Assembly (NCBI RefSeq): GCF_900129395.1
Contig: NZ_FQVP01000003.1
Span: 62,001 to 126,000 of the forward strand
DNA length: 64,000 nt
From: Pseudosulfitobacter pseudonitzschiae
GTDB lineage: Bacteria; Pseudomonadota; Alphaproteobacteria; Rhodobacterales; Rhodobacteraceae
Reading direction: 5' to 3'
Shown here: positions 30,151-37,864 of the stretch, in pieces
Layout: each line of letters opens with the position of its first letter
Position numbering within the stretch: the first letter of the stretch is position 1
The notes under the pieces: generated by a model
The model's input: the letters and a program-made list of their open reading frames with translations, nothing else
Databases searched by the model: none
What the model was told of the DNA's origin: nothing
Translations under genes and position numbers: made by a program

Positions 30151-31602
30151 ATGATGGACCTGATCAACGTAAGCTACGACACCCAGATCCCCAACAACGT
30201 GGGGCTGAGCCAGGACAAGAAGGTGCTGAAGGCGCTGGAGAAATGGCACCCCGGTTACATCAACTGGTGGAACGACCTGATCCCGCAGAATTTCCAGGAA
30301 TCGATGGTCTACCTGCGCACCGCCGTCAGCGTGGACCCCAAGGGCTGGGCCAAGTTCGACTATGTGAAAATGCCCGAATACCGCTGGGGCGTCCTGCTGG
30401 CCCCCGAGGTCGAGGGCCGCACCATTCCGATGGGCGAACACTATGGCGAACCCGCCTGGCAGGAAGTGCCGGGCGAATACCGCAACATGCTGAAGCGTCT
30501 GATCGTCATTCAGGGCGACACCGAGCCGGGGTCGGTCGAACAGCAACGGTTCCTCGGGCTGACCGCGCCGTCGCTTTATGACATGCGCAACCTGTTCCAG
30601 GTGAACGTGGAAGAGGGCCGCCACCTGTGGGCCATGGTCTATCTGCTGCAAAAATACTTTGGCCGCGATGGCCGGGAAGAGGCCGACGATCTGCTGGTCC
30701 GCTCGTCCGGCTCGGACGAAGCGCCGCGAATGCTGGGGGCGTTCAACGAGGAAACGCCGGACTGGCTGTCGTTCTTCATGTTCACCTATTTCACCGACCG
30801 CGACGGCAAGATGCAGCTTGAATCGCTGGCGCAGTCGGGTTTCGACCCGCTGTCGCGCACCTGCCGGTTCATGCTGACCGAAGAAGCACACCACATGTTC
30901 GTCGGCGAAACCGGCGTGGGCCGCACCATTCAGGCGACGCTTGAGGCGATGGCGAAACATGGCATTACCGATCCCTATGACATCAACAAGATCCGCGATC
31001 TGGGCGTCATCGACCTGCCGACGATGCAGAAAAAGCTGAACCTGCACTATACGCTGTCGCTGGACCTGTTCGGTCAAGAGGTGTCGACCAACGCCGCCAA
31101 CGCCTTCAACTGCGGTATCAAGGGCCGGTACATGGAGCAGCGGATCGACGACGACCACAAGCTGTCCGATGCCACCTATCCCGTCACCTCGATCAAGGAC
31201 GGCAAGATCGTGACCGAAGACGTCCCCGCCCTGACCGCCATCAACATGCGCCTGCGCGACGATTATGTCCGCGACGCCGCCGGTGGCGTGGGCCGCTGGA
31301 ACAAACAGATCGCCAAGGCGGGCGTCGACTTTGAACTGAAGCTGCCGCACGAAGGGTTCCACCGCCAGATCGGCGTGTTTTCGGCCGTGGCCGTGGACCC
31401 CGATGGCAACATCATCTCGTCCGAGGAATGGGCGAAACGTCAGAACGAATGGCTGCCGACCAAGGCCGATGGCGACTATATCCAGTCGCTGATGAAGCCT
31501 TGCTATGAACCCGGCCAATATGCCTCGTGGATCGCCCCGCCCAAGGTTGGCATCGACAACAAGCCCGGCGATTTCGAATACGTCAAACTGCACATGGCTT
31601 AA
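30151..31602 (+). CDS. boxB: Benzoyl-CoA 2,3-epoxidase, oxygenase subunit
   Basis: This 483-residue class I di-iron oxygenase uses O2 and electrons from BoxA to make 2,3-epoxybenzoyl-CoA. Iron-ligand regions visible are EEGRHLWAMVYLLQKYF (ExxRH) and TEEAHHMFVGETGVGR (ExxHH), plus QGDTEPGSVEQQRFLG earlier. Length and the N-terminus (NVSYDTQIPNNVGL) match the family. The ribosome-binding site is GGAGAACGA. It follows boxC by 60 bases. Confidence 0.95.
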   Translation: MMDLINVSYDTQIPNNVGLSQDKKVLKALEKWHPGYINWWNDLIPQNFQESMVYLRTAVSVDPKGWAKFDYVKMPEYRWGVLLAPEVEGRTIPMGEHYGEPAWQEVPGEYRNMLKRLIVIQGDTEPGSVEQQRFLGLTAPSLYDMRNLFQVNVEEGRHLWAMVYLLQKYFGRDGREEADDLLVRSSGSDEAPRMLGAFNEETPDWLSFFMFTYFTDRDGKMQLESLAQSGFDPLSRTCRFMLTEEAHHMFVGETGVGRTIQATLEAMAKHGITDPYDINKIRDLGVIDLPTMQKKLNLHYTLSLDLFGQEVSTNAANAFNCGIKGRYMEQRIDDDHKLSDATYPVTSIKDGKIVTEDVPALTAINMRLRDDYVRDAAGGVGRWNKQIAKAGVDFELKLPHEGFHRQIGVFSAVAVDPDGNIISSEEWAKRQNEWLPTKADGDYIQSLMKPCYEPGQYASWIAPPKVGIDNKPGDFEYVKLHMA

Positions 31603-31671
31603 TGACGTGGGCCCGGGGCGGGGGGAACCTTGGCCCGGGCCCATGTTTTCCCTTCGCTCAGGAGACGACCC

Positions 31672-31842
31672 ATGCAAACCAAACGCACCGTGGCCTATGC
31701 GCCGCAAACCCATGCACTGGCTGCTGACGTGGTGGCATTGCAAGGCCCCTGTGTCGGTTGCAAAGGCTGCGAGGGTCTGTGTCAGGCCCTGATCGACGCG
31801 ATGCTGATCCCGGACCTGATCCTGAACGGGCGTGCCCCATGA
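31672..31842 (+). CDS. Cysteine-rich 56-residue protein between boxB and boxA
   Basis: ATG 31672 follows CAGGAGACG, a strong site. The protein has four cysteines at 27, 30, 33 and 37 in a C-x2-C-x2-C-x3-C pattern (CVGCKGCEGLC), the spacing of a bacterial [4Fe-4S] ferredoxin half-site but with Gln where Pro usually follows. The C-terminal 20 residues are hydrophobic (ALIDAMLIPDLIL). Its stop overlaps the boxA start (ATGA), so it is tightly coupled to the BoxA reductase. I do not recognise the family; an electron-transfer or cluster-assembly role for BoxAB is inference. Confidence 0.75.
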   Translation: MQTKRTVAYAPQTHALAADVVALQGPCVGCKGCEGLCQALIDAMLIPDLILNGRAP

Positions 31843-33014
31843 ACCAACCGCTGAAACAGCACCTGATCGACCCCGAGATCTGCATCCGCTGCTATACCTG
31901 CGAGATGACCTGCCCGGTGGGCGCGATTGAACATGACGACAACAACGTCGTGGTGGATGTGGACAAGTGCAACTTTTGCATGGACTGCATTCCGGTCTGT
32001 CCCACGGGGTCGATCGACGAATGGCGTGTGGTCGATGTGCCCTATACACTGGAACAACAGTACGAATTTGACGAACTGCCCGACCAGCAAGAGATCGAAA
32101 CCGCAGCACCCGCCGAAGGGGACGACGCGGTGGCCGCCCCCATCGCGGCCCTTCTGGCCGAGGCGCATCAGGGGGCAGGCGGCAAGGCCCGCGCGCCGGT
32201 CAGCGCGGCCAAGGCGGCAATCAACATGTACAACCTTGGCAAACCGGCCAGGATGACGGTGCAGGGCAACTATCGCCTGACCGACGATCCCGACCACGAC
32301 GTGCGCCACATCATCCTGGACCCCGGCGCGCTGCCGTTTCCGGTGCTCGAGGGACAGTCGGTTGGCATCATCCCGCCCGGCACCGATGCCGACGGCAAGG
32401 CACACCTGCCCCGGCTTTATTCCATCTCCAGCCCCCGTGACGGTGAACGCGCGGGCTATCACAACATTTCGCTGACGGTAAAACGCGAGGCGCAGGGGCT
32501 GGCGTCGAACTACCTGTGCGATCTGGCGCAAGGCGACAGCGTGGACGTCACCGGCCCCTTTGGTGCGACATTCCTGATGCCCAATGACACAAAGGCGCGG
32601 CTTTTGATGATCTGCACCGGCACCGGATCGGCGCCTATGCGTGCCTTTACCATGCAGCGCCAGCGCAGCGGGGCCACGGCGCAGATGACCATGTTCTTTG
32701 GCGCGCGCACACCGGATTCGCTGCCCTATTTTGGCCCGCTGAAAAAAGTGCCCGAAGCGCAGATGAAGCAGCATCTGGTGTTCTCGCGCACCGGCAACAA
32801 GGAATATGTACAGGATCGCATGATCGCCGAGGAAGAGGCGGTTGCCGATTTGCTGGCGGATGAAAATACGTATATCTACATCTGTGGCCTGAAGGGGATG
32901 GAGGAAGGCGTGGAACGCGCCATGACCTCGATTGCCGAAAGTATCGGGCAGCAATGGACCGCTTTGCGCGACGTGATGCGCGAAGAGGGCCGGTATCATG
33001 TGGAAACCTACTGA
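31839..33014 (+). CDS. boxA: Benzoyl-CoA 2,3-epoxidase, ferredoxin-NADP reductase subunit
   Basis: This 391-residue protein has an N-terminal 2x[4Fe-4S] ferredoxin domain, with clusters at Cys15-18-21-25 and Cys44-47-50-54. An Ala-rich linker leads to a ferredoxin-NADP+ reductase domain with FAD motif RLYSISSPRDG, NADP motif MICTGTGSAPMRAF and the terminal YHVETY. It passes electrons from NADPH to BoxB. The ATG at 31839 overlaps the preceding small gene, and its 3' end overlaps the thioesterase start by 17 bases. Confidence 0.95.
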   Translation: MNQPLKQHLIDPEICIRCYTCEMTCPVGAIEHDDNNVVVDVDKCNFCMDCIPVCPTGSIDEWRVVDVPYTLEQQYEFDELPDQQEIETAAPAEGDDAVAAPIAALLAEAHQGAGGKARAPVSAAKAAINMYNLGKPARMTVQGNYRLTDDPDHDVRHIILDPGALPFPVLEGQSVGIIPPGTDADGKAHLPRLYSISSPRDGERAGYHNISLTVKREAQGLASNYLCDLAQGDSVDVTGPFGATFLMPNDTKARLLMICTGTGSAPMRAFTMQRQRSGATAQMTMFFGARTPDSLPYFGPLKKVPEAQMKQHLVFSRTGNKEYVQDRMIAEEEAVADLLADENTYIYICGLKGMEEGVERAMTSIAESIGQQWTALRDVMREEGRYHVETY

Positions 33015-33444
33015 CGTGTCAAATCTGCCTTCGCCTTTTGTTCATGAAATTCGAGTGACATGGGGCGATTGCGATCCGGCGCGTATTGCCTATACGGGCC
33101 GCTTGCCGGTCTTTGCGCTGGATGCGATCAACGCCTGGTGGGAGGCGCATCTGGACGGTGACGGCTGGTTCCAGTTGGAGCTGGACCGCAATGTCGGCAC
33201 GCCTTTCGTCAATCTGGCGATGGATTTCCGCAGCCCCGTCACCCCGCGCCATCGGCTGATGTGCCACGTGTGGCCGCAGCGGCTGGGCGAAAAGTCGATC
33301 ACCTTCCGCGTGGATGGCTACCAGGACGAGGTGCTGTGCTTCGAGGGCACGTTTATCTGCGTCTTTACCGTGGCGGACGTGTTCAAAAGCCAGCCCGCGC
33401 CGCCGGACATCCGTGCGGTGGTCACGCCGCTGATCCGGCCCTGA
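32998..33444 (+). CDS. Hot-dog-fold acyl-CoA thioesterase (4-hydroxybenzoyl-CoA thioesterase family)
   Basis: This 148-residue protein carries the hot-dog signature WGDCDPARIAYTG (catalytic Asp in the family) and a long helix VFALDAINAWWE. Enzymes of this type release CoA from aryl-CoA. In box clusters it may rescue CoA from dead-end or surplus benzoyl-CoA analogues. It starts inside the end of boxA (17-base overlap); a GTG at 33016, just past the boxA stop, is an alternative start. Confidence 0.88.
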   Translation: MWKPTDVSNLPSPFVHEIRVTWGDCDPARIAYTGRLPVFALDAINAWWEAHLDGDGWFQLELDRNVGTPFVNLAMDFRSPVTPRHRLMCHVWPQRLGEKSITFRVDGYQDEVLCFEGTFICVFTVADVFKSQPAPPDIRAVVTPLIRP

Positions 33445-33448
33445 CGAC

Positions 33449-34336
33449 ATGACGGACCAGTCCAACACCCCCACCGACAACCCGCTGATCCAGCGATTGG
33501 CCCAGCGGGTGCGCGAGGCGCGCAAGGCACAAAAACTGCCGCGCCGTACGCTGTCGGACCGGTCGGGCGTGTCGCCGCGCTATCTGGCGCAACTGGAAAC
33601 GGGGCAGGGCAATATTTCCATCCTGTTGCTGGCCCGTGTTGCCGATGCGCTGGGCGTGTCGGTGTCGGCCTTGCTGGCGGATGACGCACCGCTCAGCGAT
33701 GACACCTTGCGCGTCGCGCATCTGTTCCAGGCTGCAGGACCGGAGGTTCAGGGCCGCGTGCGCGCGATGCTGGCCCCGCACGCGCCCGGCGGCGCGCGGG
33801 CACAGCGGATCTGTCTGGTCGGTCTGCGCGGCGCGGGAAAATCGACGCTGGGCAAGGCTGCGGCGGCGGCACTTGGCATCCCGTTCCTGGAGCTGAACAA
33901 GCTGATCGAGGAACACGCAGGTATGCCCGTGTCCGAGGTTATGGGGCTGTATGGGCAAGACGGCTACCGCGATCTGGAACAAGAGGTGCTGGACGAGGTG
34001 ATCCAGAGCGAAAACCGCATGATCCTGGCGGTGGGCGGCGGCATCGTTGCCGAACCGCAGACCTATACCACCCTGTTGGACCGCTTCCACACAGTCTGGG
34101 TCCGCACCAGCCCCGCCGAACATATGGCGCGTGTCCGTGCCCAAGGCGACCTGCGCCCGATGAAGGACAATCCGGCGGCGATGGAACAGCTCAAGGCGCT
34201 GCTGACCGCCCGCACCCCCCAATACGAGCGCGCACAGGCACAGGTGGACACCGCCAACCGTCCGGTGCAATCCTCGGTGAACGACCTGCTGGCGGTGATC
34301 GCCAAACACCGCTTTGTCGAGAGTATTTCCGTTTGA
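33449..34336 (+). CDS. boxR: BoxR: HTH regulator fused to a shikimate-kinase-like domain
   Basis: This 295-residue protein has an XRE-type HTH (residues about 14-75; TLSDRSGVSPRYLAQLETGQGN), a short linker, then a shikimate-kinase-like P-loop domain starting near 120, with GLRGAGKS at 125-132, a DGYRDLE block and AVGGGIV. This architecture is known from BoxR/BzdR, repressors of benzoyl-CoA pathways that respond to benzoyl-CoA. It starts five bases after the thioesterase stop. Likely operators are described at 25420-25490 and 28388-28405. Confidence 0.92.
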   Translation: MTDQSNTPTDNPLIQRLAQRVREARKAQKLPRRTLSDRSGVSPRYLAQLETGQGNISILLLARVADALGVSVSALLADDAPLSDDTLRVAHLFQAAGPEVQGRVRAMLAPHAPGGARAQRICLVGLRGAGKSTLGKAAAAALGIPFLELNKLIEEHAGMPVSEVMGLYGQDGYRDLEQEVLDEVIQSENRMILAVGGGIVAEPQTYTTLLDRFHTVWVRTSPAEHMARVRAQGDLRPMKDNPAAMEQLKALLTARTPQYERAQAQVDTANRPVQSSVNDLLAVIAKHRFVESISV

Positions 34337-34812
34337 CCGAAGCCGAGGTCGCGGCCGCCTTGCAGGACAGCTTTTGGCTGGCGGCGGATCGATTGCTGAT
34401 GTTTCACACGAACCCATGGGAGCTGGACGAGGCGCTGGAGGCGGCGGGCTATGCCATGGGGCCATGTGCTGCGATGGACCTGCTGGGGCTGGACGTGGTG
34501 CTGGACCGCAGGCAGGGGGCGGCGTCGCCCATCCTGCCGCGCATGGTGGCCGAGGGGCGCATGGGCAAGAAAGGCGGCGTGGGGCACTACCGCTATCCCG
34601 GTGGCGGCGGCGCGGTGATCGATCCGCTGATCGAGGACCTGATCCTGGAAGAAGCGTGGTTTGCCAAGGTCACCCGCCACGACCTGTCCGACGCGGAACT
34701 GGTCGCACGGATGCAGGCGGCGCAGGCGGCGGCTGTGGGGCAACTGCTGGGTCAGGGCGCGCAGCCCGAAGTGATCAGTCGGGCCTGCCGGACGGGGCTG
34801 TACGCGCCATAG
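34333..34812 (+). CDS. Stand-alone 3-hydroxyacyl-CoA dehydrogenase C-terminal-like domain
   Basis: This 159-residue protein begins with a TTG at 34333 inside the boxR stop. The pattern of a helix (AAALQDSFWLAADRLL), then ELDEALEAAGYAMGPCAAMDLLGLDVVLD, then GRMGKKGGVGHYRYPGG matches the helical C-terminal domain of FadB/FadJ-type 3-hydroxyacyl-CoA dehydrogenases. The NAD-binding Rossmann domain is absent, so it cannot act alone as a dehydrogenase. It may dimerise with a partner elsewhere. It is the last gene of the box operon. Confidence 0.78.
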   Translation: MTEAEVAAALQDSFWLAADRLLMFHTNPWELDEALEAAGYAMGPCAAMDLLGLDVVLDRRQGAASPILPRMVAEGRMGKKGGVGHYRYPGGGGAVIDPLIEDLILEEAWFAKVTRHDLSDAELVARMQAAQAAAVGQLLGQGAQPEVISRACRTGLYAP

Positions 34813-34825
34813 ACCTTCGCGTTGA

Positions 34826-35023
34826 CTACACCGACGACGCGGGGCGGCGGGCCTCTTGCAGCAGGGCGGCGATGCGGTCGGGATCGGCCACTTCGTTGAT
34901 CAGCATCAGCACAAGGCGGGCGTTCAGGGCGTGGCTTTCGGCCTCGGTCAGCCCTTCGTGGGCGTGCATCAGCGCGTTGTAGATCGTGTCGCCATTCGGT
35001 CCGAGGTTGTCTTGAAGGATCAT
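34826..35023 (-). CDS. DUF2783 domain protein
   Basis: This 65-residue, largely helical, soluble protein contains GDTIYNALMHAHEGLT and NARLVLMLINEVADPD, the DUF2783 pattern. Its start overlaps the monooxygenase stop (ATGA), so the pair is coupled. DUF2783 proteins usually accompany this kind of FAD monooxygenase; the biochemical role is not known to me. It converges on the box operon with 13 bases between. Confidence 0.82.
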   Translation of the reverse strand: MILQDNLGPNGDTIYNALMHAHEGLTEAESHALNARLVLMLINEVADPDRIAALLQEARRPASSV

Positions 35024-36573
35024 CGTGCTTGTCCTTTGGCACGGGCCAGTGCGGCGGTGATGTGTTCCCTGTCTGCGCTGTCGAAGCGGGCGCAGATATG
35101 GCCGTCGGGGCGGATCAGATAGTGCCCGGTGCCATAGCGGCGCGACAGTTCAGGCGAAGGTTCTGCGATGTGCAGCGGGCGGATGCCCTCCACATCAGGC
35201 GCGGCATCGGCACCAAGGCTCAGCAGCGTAAACGCGCCCTGCGCCTGTTCGACCAGCCAGCCATCGCCCACCGGCGCGTCGATCAGCGATTGGCCCACCA
35301 TCGGGTGCTCCCCGGTTTGCAGGGCTTTTCCGTGCAGCGAGCAGGGTTGCGACAAGCGGCCCGAGTTGATCAGCTTGCGCGCAAAGGGGTGGGTTTCGGC
35401 AAGGTCCAGAACCGCGTTGCGAAACAGCGCTTCGATGGGGCTTTTCGGGGTCATGAAATTGGTGGCACGGGACGAATTCAGGATGTTCTCGGCCGAGCCG
35501 TGGCTGCGTTCTTCGTTGTAGCTGTCCAGCAGGGTTGCAGGGGCATCGCCGGACAGGACGGCGGCCAGTTTCCAGCCCAGGTTGTCCGCGTCCTGAATGC
35601 CGCCATTGCCGCCGCGCGCCCCAAAGGGCGACACGACGTGGGCGCTGTCTCCTACGAAAAGCACCCGATTATGTACAAAACGGTCCAGCTTGGCACAGCG
35701 GAACTTGTAGACGCTCATCCAGTCCAGCCGGAACGGCGTATCCCCGACAATGGCCTTGATCCGTGGGATCACCTTTTCCTCGGTCGCCTCGGCCTTTGGG
35801 TCTGTGTCGGGGCCCAGTTGCAGGTCGATGCGATAGATGTTGTCGGGCTGCTTGTGCAACAGCGCAGACTGCCCGTGGTGAAAGGGCGGTGCGAACCAGA
35901 ACCAGCGTTCGGGGCTGTCGCTCTCGAACGGGCTTTTCTGCATTTCGACGTCGACGATCAGGAAATGCTCTTCGAAGGTCTGGCCTTCGAACGGCAGGTT
36001 CATGCGCTTGCGGGTGGGAGATCCAGCGCCTTCGGCAGCGATGTAATAGTCGGCTTCCAACTGGTAGGTGCCATCGGGGGTTTCCACGTCGATCAGTACG
36101 TGATCGCCCTTGTCCGTATGCCCCGTCACCTTGTTCAGGAACCGCAGATCGATCAGCTCCGGCAGTTCCTGTGCCCGCTCGACCAGATACTGTTCGACGT
36201 AATATTGCTGAAGGTTGATGAAGGCGGGGTATTTGTGGCCCTCTTCGGGCAACAGGTCAAAGCTGTAGACCGGTTTGTCGCCATGGAACAGGCGGCCCAC
36301 TTTCCACGTCACGCCCTTGGCCAGCATCCGGTCGCCGACGCCGAGGCGGTCAAAGATTTCAAGCGTGCGCTTGGCCCAACAGATCGCCCTGCTGCCGACC
36401 GAAACCACGTTGTTGTCGTCCAACACCACAGAGCGCACGCCATGCTGCGCAAGGTCAATGGCCATGGCCAGCCCGATGGGGCCTGCGCCCACGATCACAA
36501 CCGGGTGGCGCGCTTCGGGTTCTGTCAGGCCGGGCGGGGCGACATAAGGAAATGGGGTGTAATCATATGCCAT
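35020..36573 (-). CDS. FAD-dependent aromatic monooxygenase (MhpA/PheA-TfdB family)
   Basis: This 517-residue group A flavoprotein hydroxylase has dinucleotide-binding motif VVIVGAGPIGL near residue 25, a DG-like region (EADYYIAAEGAGSPTRKR) and the second FAD motif FVGDSAHVVSPFGARGGNGG. It would insert oxygen into an aromatic ring using NAD(P)H and O2. Lying in the same direction below hmgA and fahA, it could make homogentisate or gentisate-type substrates, for example from 3-hydroxyphenylacetate, but that is inference. ATG 36573 follows AAGGACC; the long upstream open frame is not supported. Confidence 0.85.
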   Translation of the reverse strand: MAYDYTPFPYVAPPGLTEPEARHPVVIVGAGPIGLAMAIDLAQHGVRSVVLDDNNVVSVGSRAICWAKRTLEIFDRLGVGDRMLAKGVTWKVGRLFHGDKPVYSFDLLPEEGHKYPAFINLQQYYVEQYLVERAQELPELIDLRFLNKVTGHTDKGDHVLIDVETPDGTYQLEADYYIAAEGAGSPTRKRMNLPFEGQTFEEHFLIVDVEMQKSPFESDSPERWFWFAPPFHHGQSALLHKQPDNIYRIDLQLGPDTDPKAEATEEKVIPRIKAIVGDTPFRLDWMSVYKFRCAKLDRFVHNRVLFVGDSAHVVSPFGARGGNGGIQDADNLGWKLAAVLSGDAPATLLDSYNEERSHGSAENILNSSRATNFMTPKSPIEALFRNAVLDLAETHPFARKLINSGRLSQPCSLHGKALQTGEHPMVGQSLIDAPVGDGWLVEQAQGAFTLLSLGADAAPDVEGIRPLHIAEPSPELSRRYGTGHYLIRPDGHICARFDSADREHITAALARAKGQAR

Positions 36574-36583
36574 GTCGGGTCCT

Positions 36584-36850
36584 TCAAGGGTGGAGCGTGG
36601 CACGCAACGGGCCAAGTGCGATGAACAGGAAAAGCACGGCGGTGGTAACAAGCAGCTGATTGCGCTCACGCGGATGGCTGCGCGCCCAGTCACGCAAGGC
36701 GGCAAGTGCAGCGAAAGGGCCGGGCCACATCCTGCCACTTTTGGCGACGGCGATGCGGCGGGCCTGAAACAGGGCGCGGAACATCTGGAATGCCCAAAGG
36801 ACAAAGACCAGCCCCTGTACCACCAGAAAAACCGCGCCCCAGGTCGTCAT
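36584..36850 (-). CDS. Small two-helix membrane protein in the homogentisate operon
   Basis: This 88-residue protein has a first hydrophobic helix near residues 3-22 (WGAVFLVVQGLVFVLWAF), a basic loop and a second helix near 65-85 (LLVTTAVLFLFIALG). No family is recognised. Its start overlaps the stop of the metallo-beta-lactamase-fold gene (ATGA) and its stop precedes the monooxygenase by ten bases, so it is part of the operon. Confidence 0.65.
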   Translation of the reverse strand: MTTWGAVFLVVQGLVFVLWAFQMFRALFQARRIAVAKSGRMWPGPFAALAALRDWARSHPRERNQLLVTTAVLFLFIALGPLRATLHP

Positions 36851-37797
36851 GATTGCAGGTCTTCCCACATTTCCACGTCACGCTTGTCGGTCCAGATGCG
36901 CGGATGCGCGATGCCGCGGGCCTCGTCATAGGCGCGGGCGACGTTGAAGGGCAGGCAGTGTTCGTAGATCGCGTAATCGGCAAACTTGGGGTCGCAGGCT
37001 TCGCGCACGGCGTCCCATGCCTCTTTCAGCGACCCGCCACGTGCCGCGACACGGGCGGCGGCGGCATAGGTGCTGTCGACGAAATCGCGGGTGTTTTCGA
37101 TGGCGGCGTTCACCATTTCTTGCCCCACCAGCGCGTCACCGCGCCCCGGTGCGATGGCGTCAACGTCGAACGCCTTGATCCGGTCCAGCGTGGTGCCCCA
37201 GTCGCCGAAATACCCGTCGCCGCAGTAACAGGCCGAGTGGTATTCGACGATGTCACCGGTGAACATCACGTTCTGGTCGGGCACGTGGGCCACGATGTCA
37301 CCCGCCGTATGGGCACGACCCAGATGCATCAGGTCCACGCGGCGGTTGCCCAGATAGACGGTCATCTTGTCGTTGAAGGTGGTGGTGGGCCAGGTCAGGC
37401 CGGGGATGCTTTCATGGCCTTCGAACAGGCGGGGAAAGCGTTGGAATTCGCTGTCCCAGTCCTCTTGCCCGCGTTCCGCGACCATGCCGCGCGCGGTGTC
37501 GGACATGATGATCTGGTTGGCATTGAACGCCGACGCGCCCAGCACGCGGACCGCGTGATAGTGGGTCAGCACCACGTGGCTGATCGGTTTGTCGGTGACG
37601 CTGCGCACGCAGTCGATGACCTTGTTGGCCAGACGCGGGGTGGCCTGCGCCTCGACGATCATCACGCTGTCGTCGCCGATGATAACGCCCGAGTTCGGGT
37701 CGCCTTCGGCGGTAAAGGCATAGAGGCCCTCACCGACTTCGGTGAACGAGATTTTCTTTTCGGTCATGTCCCCTTGGGACGCGAATGCCTTGGCCAT
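36847..37797 (-). CDS. Metallo-beta-lactamase-fold protein with reduced metal site
   Basis: This 316-residue protein keeps the fold (IVEAQATPRLANKVID, VVLTHYHAVRVLG, LGRAHTAGDIVAHVPDQNVMFTGDIVEYH). Of the usual ligands, His79 and His81 of HxHxDH are present, but the Asp and His positions read Val83 and Arg84. His163 (HTAGD) and Asp182 (FTGD) remain, and the last His is Arg219 (PGRG). I recall relatives with the same HYHAVR motif annotated as SoxH-like. It probably binds one metal or is non-hydrolytic. It sits between fahA and the monooxygenase. Confidence 0.82.
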   Translation of the reverse strand: MAKAFASQGDMTEKKISFTEVGEGLYAFTAEGDPNSGVIIGDDSVMIVEAQATPRLANKVIDCVRSVTDKPISHVVLTHYHAVRVLGASAFNANQIIMSDTARGMVAERGQEDWDSEFQRFPRLFEGHESIPGLTWPTTTFNDKMTVYLGNRRVDLMHLGRAHTAGDIVAHVPDQNVMFTGDIVEYHSACYCGDGYFGDWGTTLDRIKAFDVDAIAPGRGDALVGQEMVNAAIENTRDFVDSTYAAAARVAARGGSLKEAWDAVREACDPKFADYAIYEHCLPFNVARAYDEARGIAHPRIWTDKRDVEMWEDLQS

Positions 37798-37816
37798 GAA
37801 TGTGGTCCTTTTTGGT

Positions 37817-37860
37817 CATCGCCGGAGCCTCCGGCGGGCGTTTTTCTAGCAAGATGAAGC
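37817..37860 (+). repeat. Intergenic hairpin repeat ending AGCAAGATGAAG
   Basis: CGCCGG-AGCCT-CCGGCG forms a 6-bp stem, followed by GGCGTTTTTCT and AGCAAGATGAAGCG just before the fahA stop on the opposite strand. It shares the GCAAGATGAAG tail with 16570-16620. With its T-run it could also act as a terminator for plus-strand transcription, although the neighbours run minus. Confidence 0.6.
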
Positions 37861-37864
37861 GATG

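Noticed and set aside
27964-32109. A 1381-codon open frame on the minus strand across DUF309, boxC and boxB
   Set aside because: It is exactly antisense to well-supported genes in high-G+C DNA, has low-complexity composition and matches no family; it is a third-position G+C artefact.
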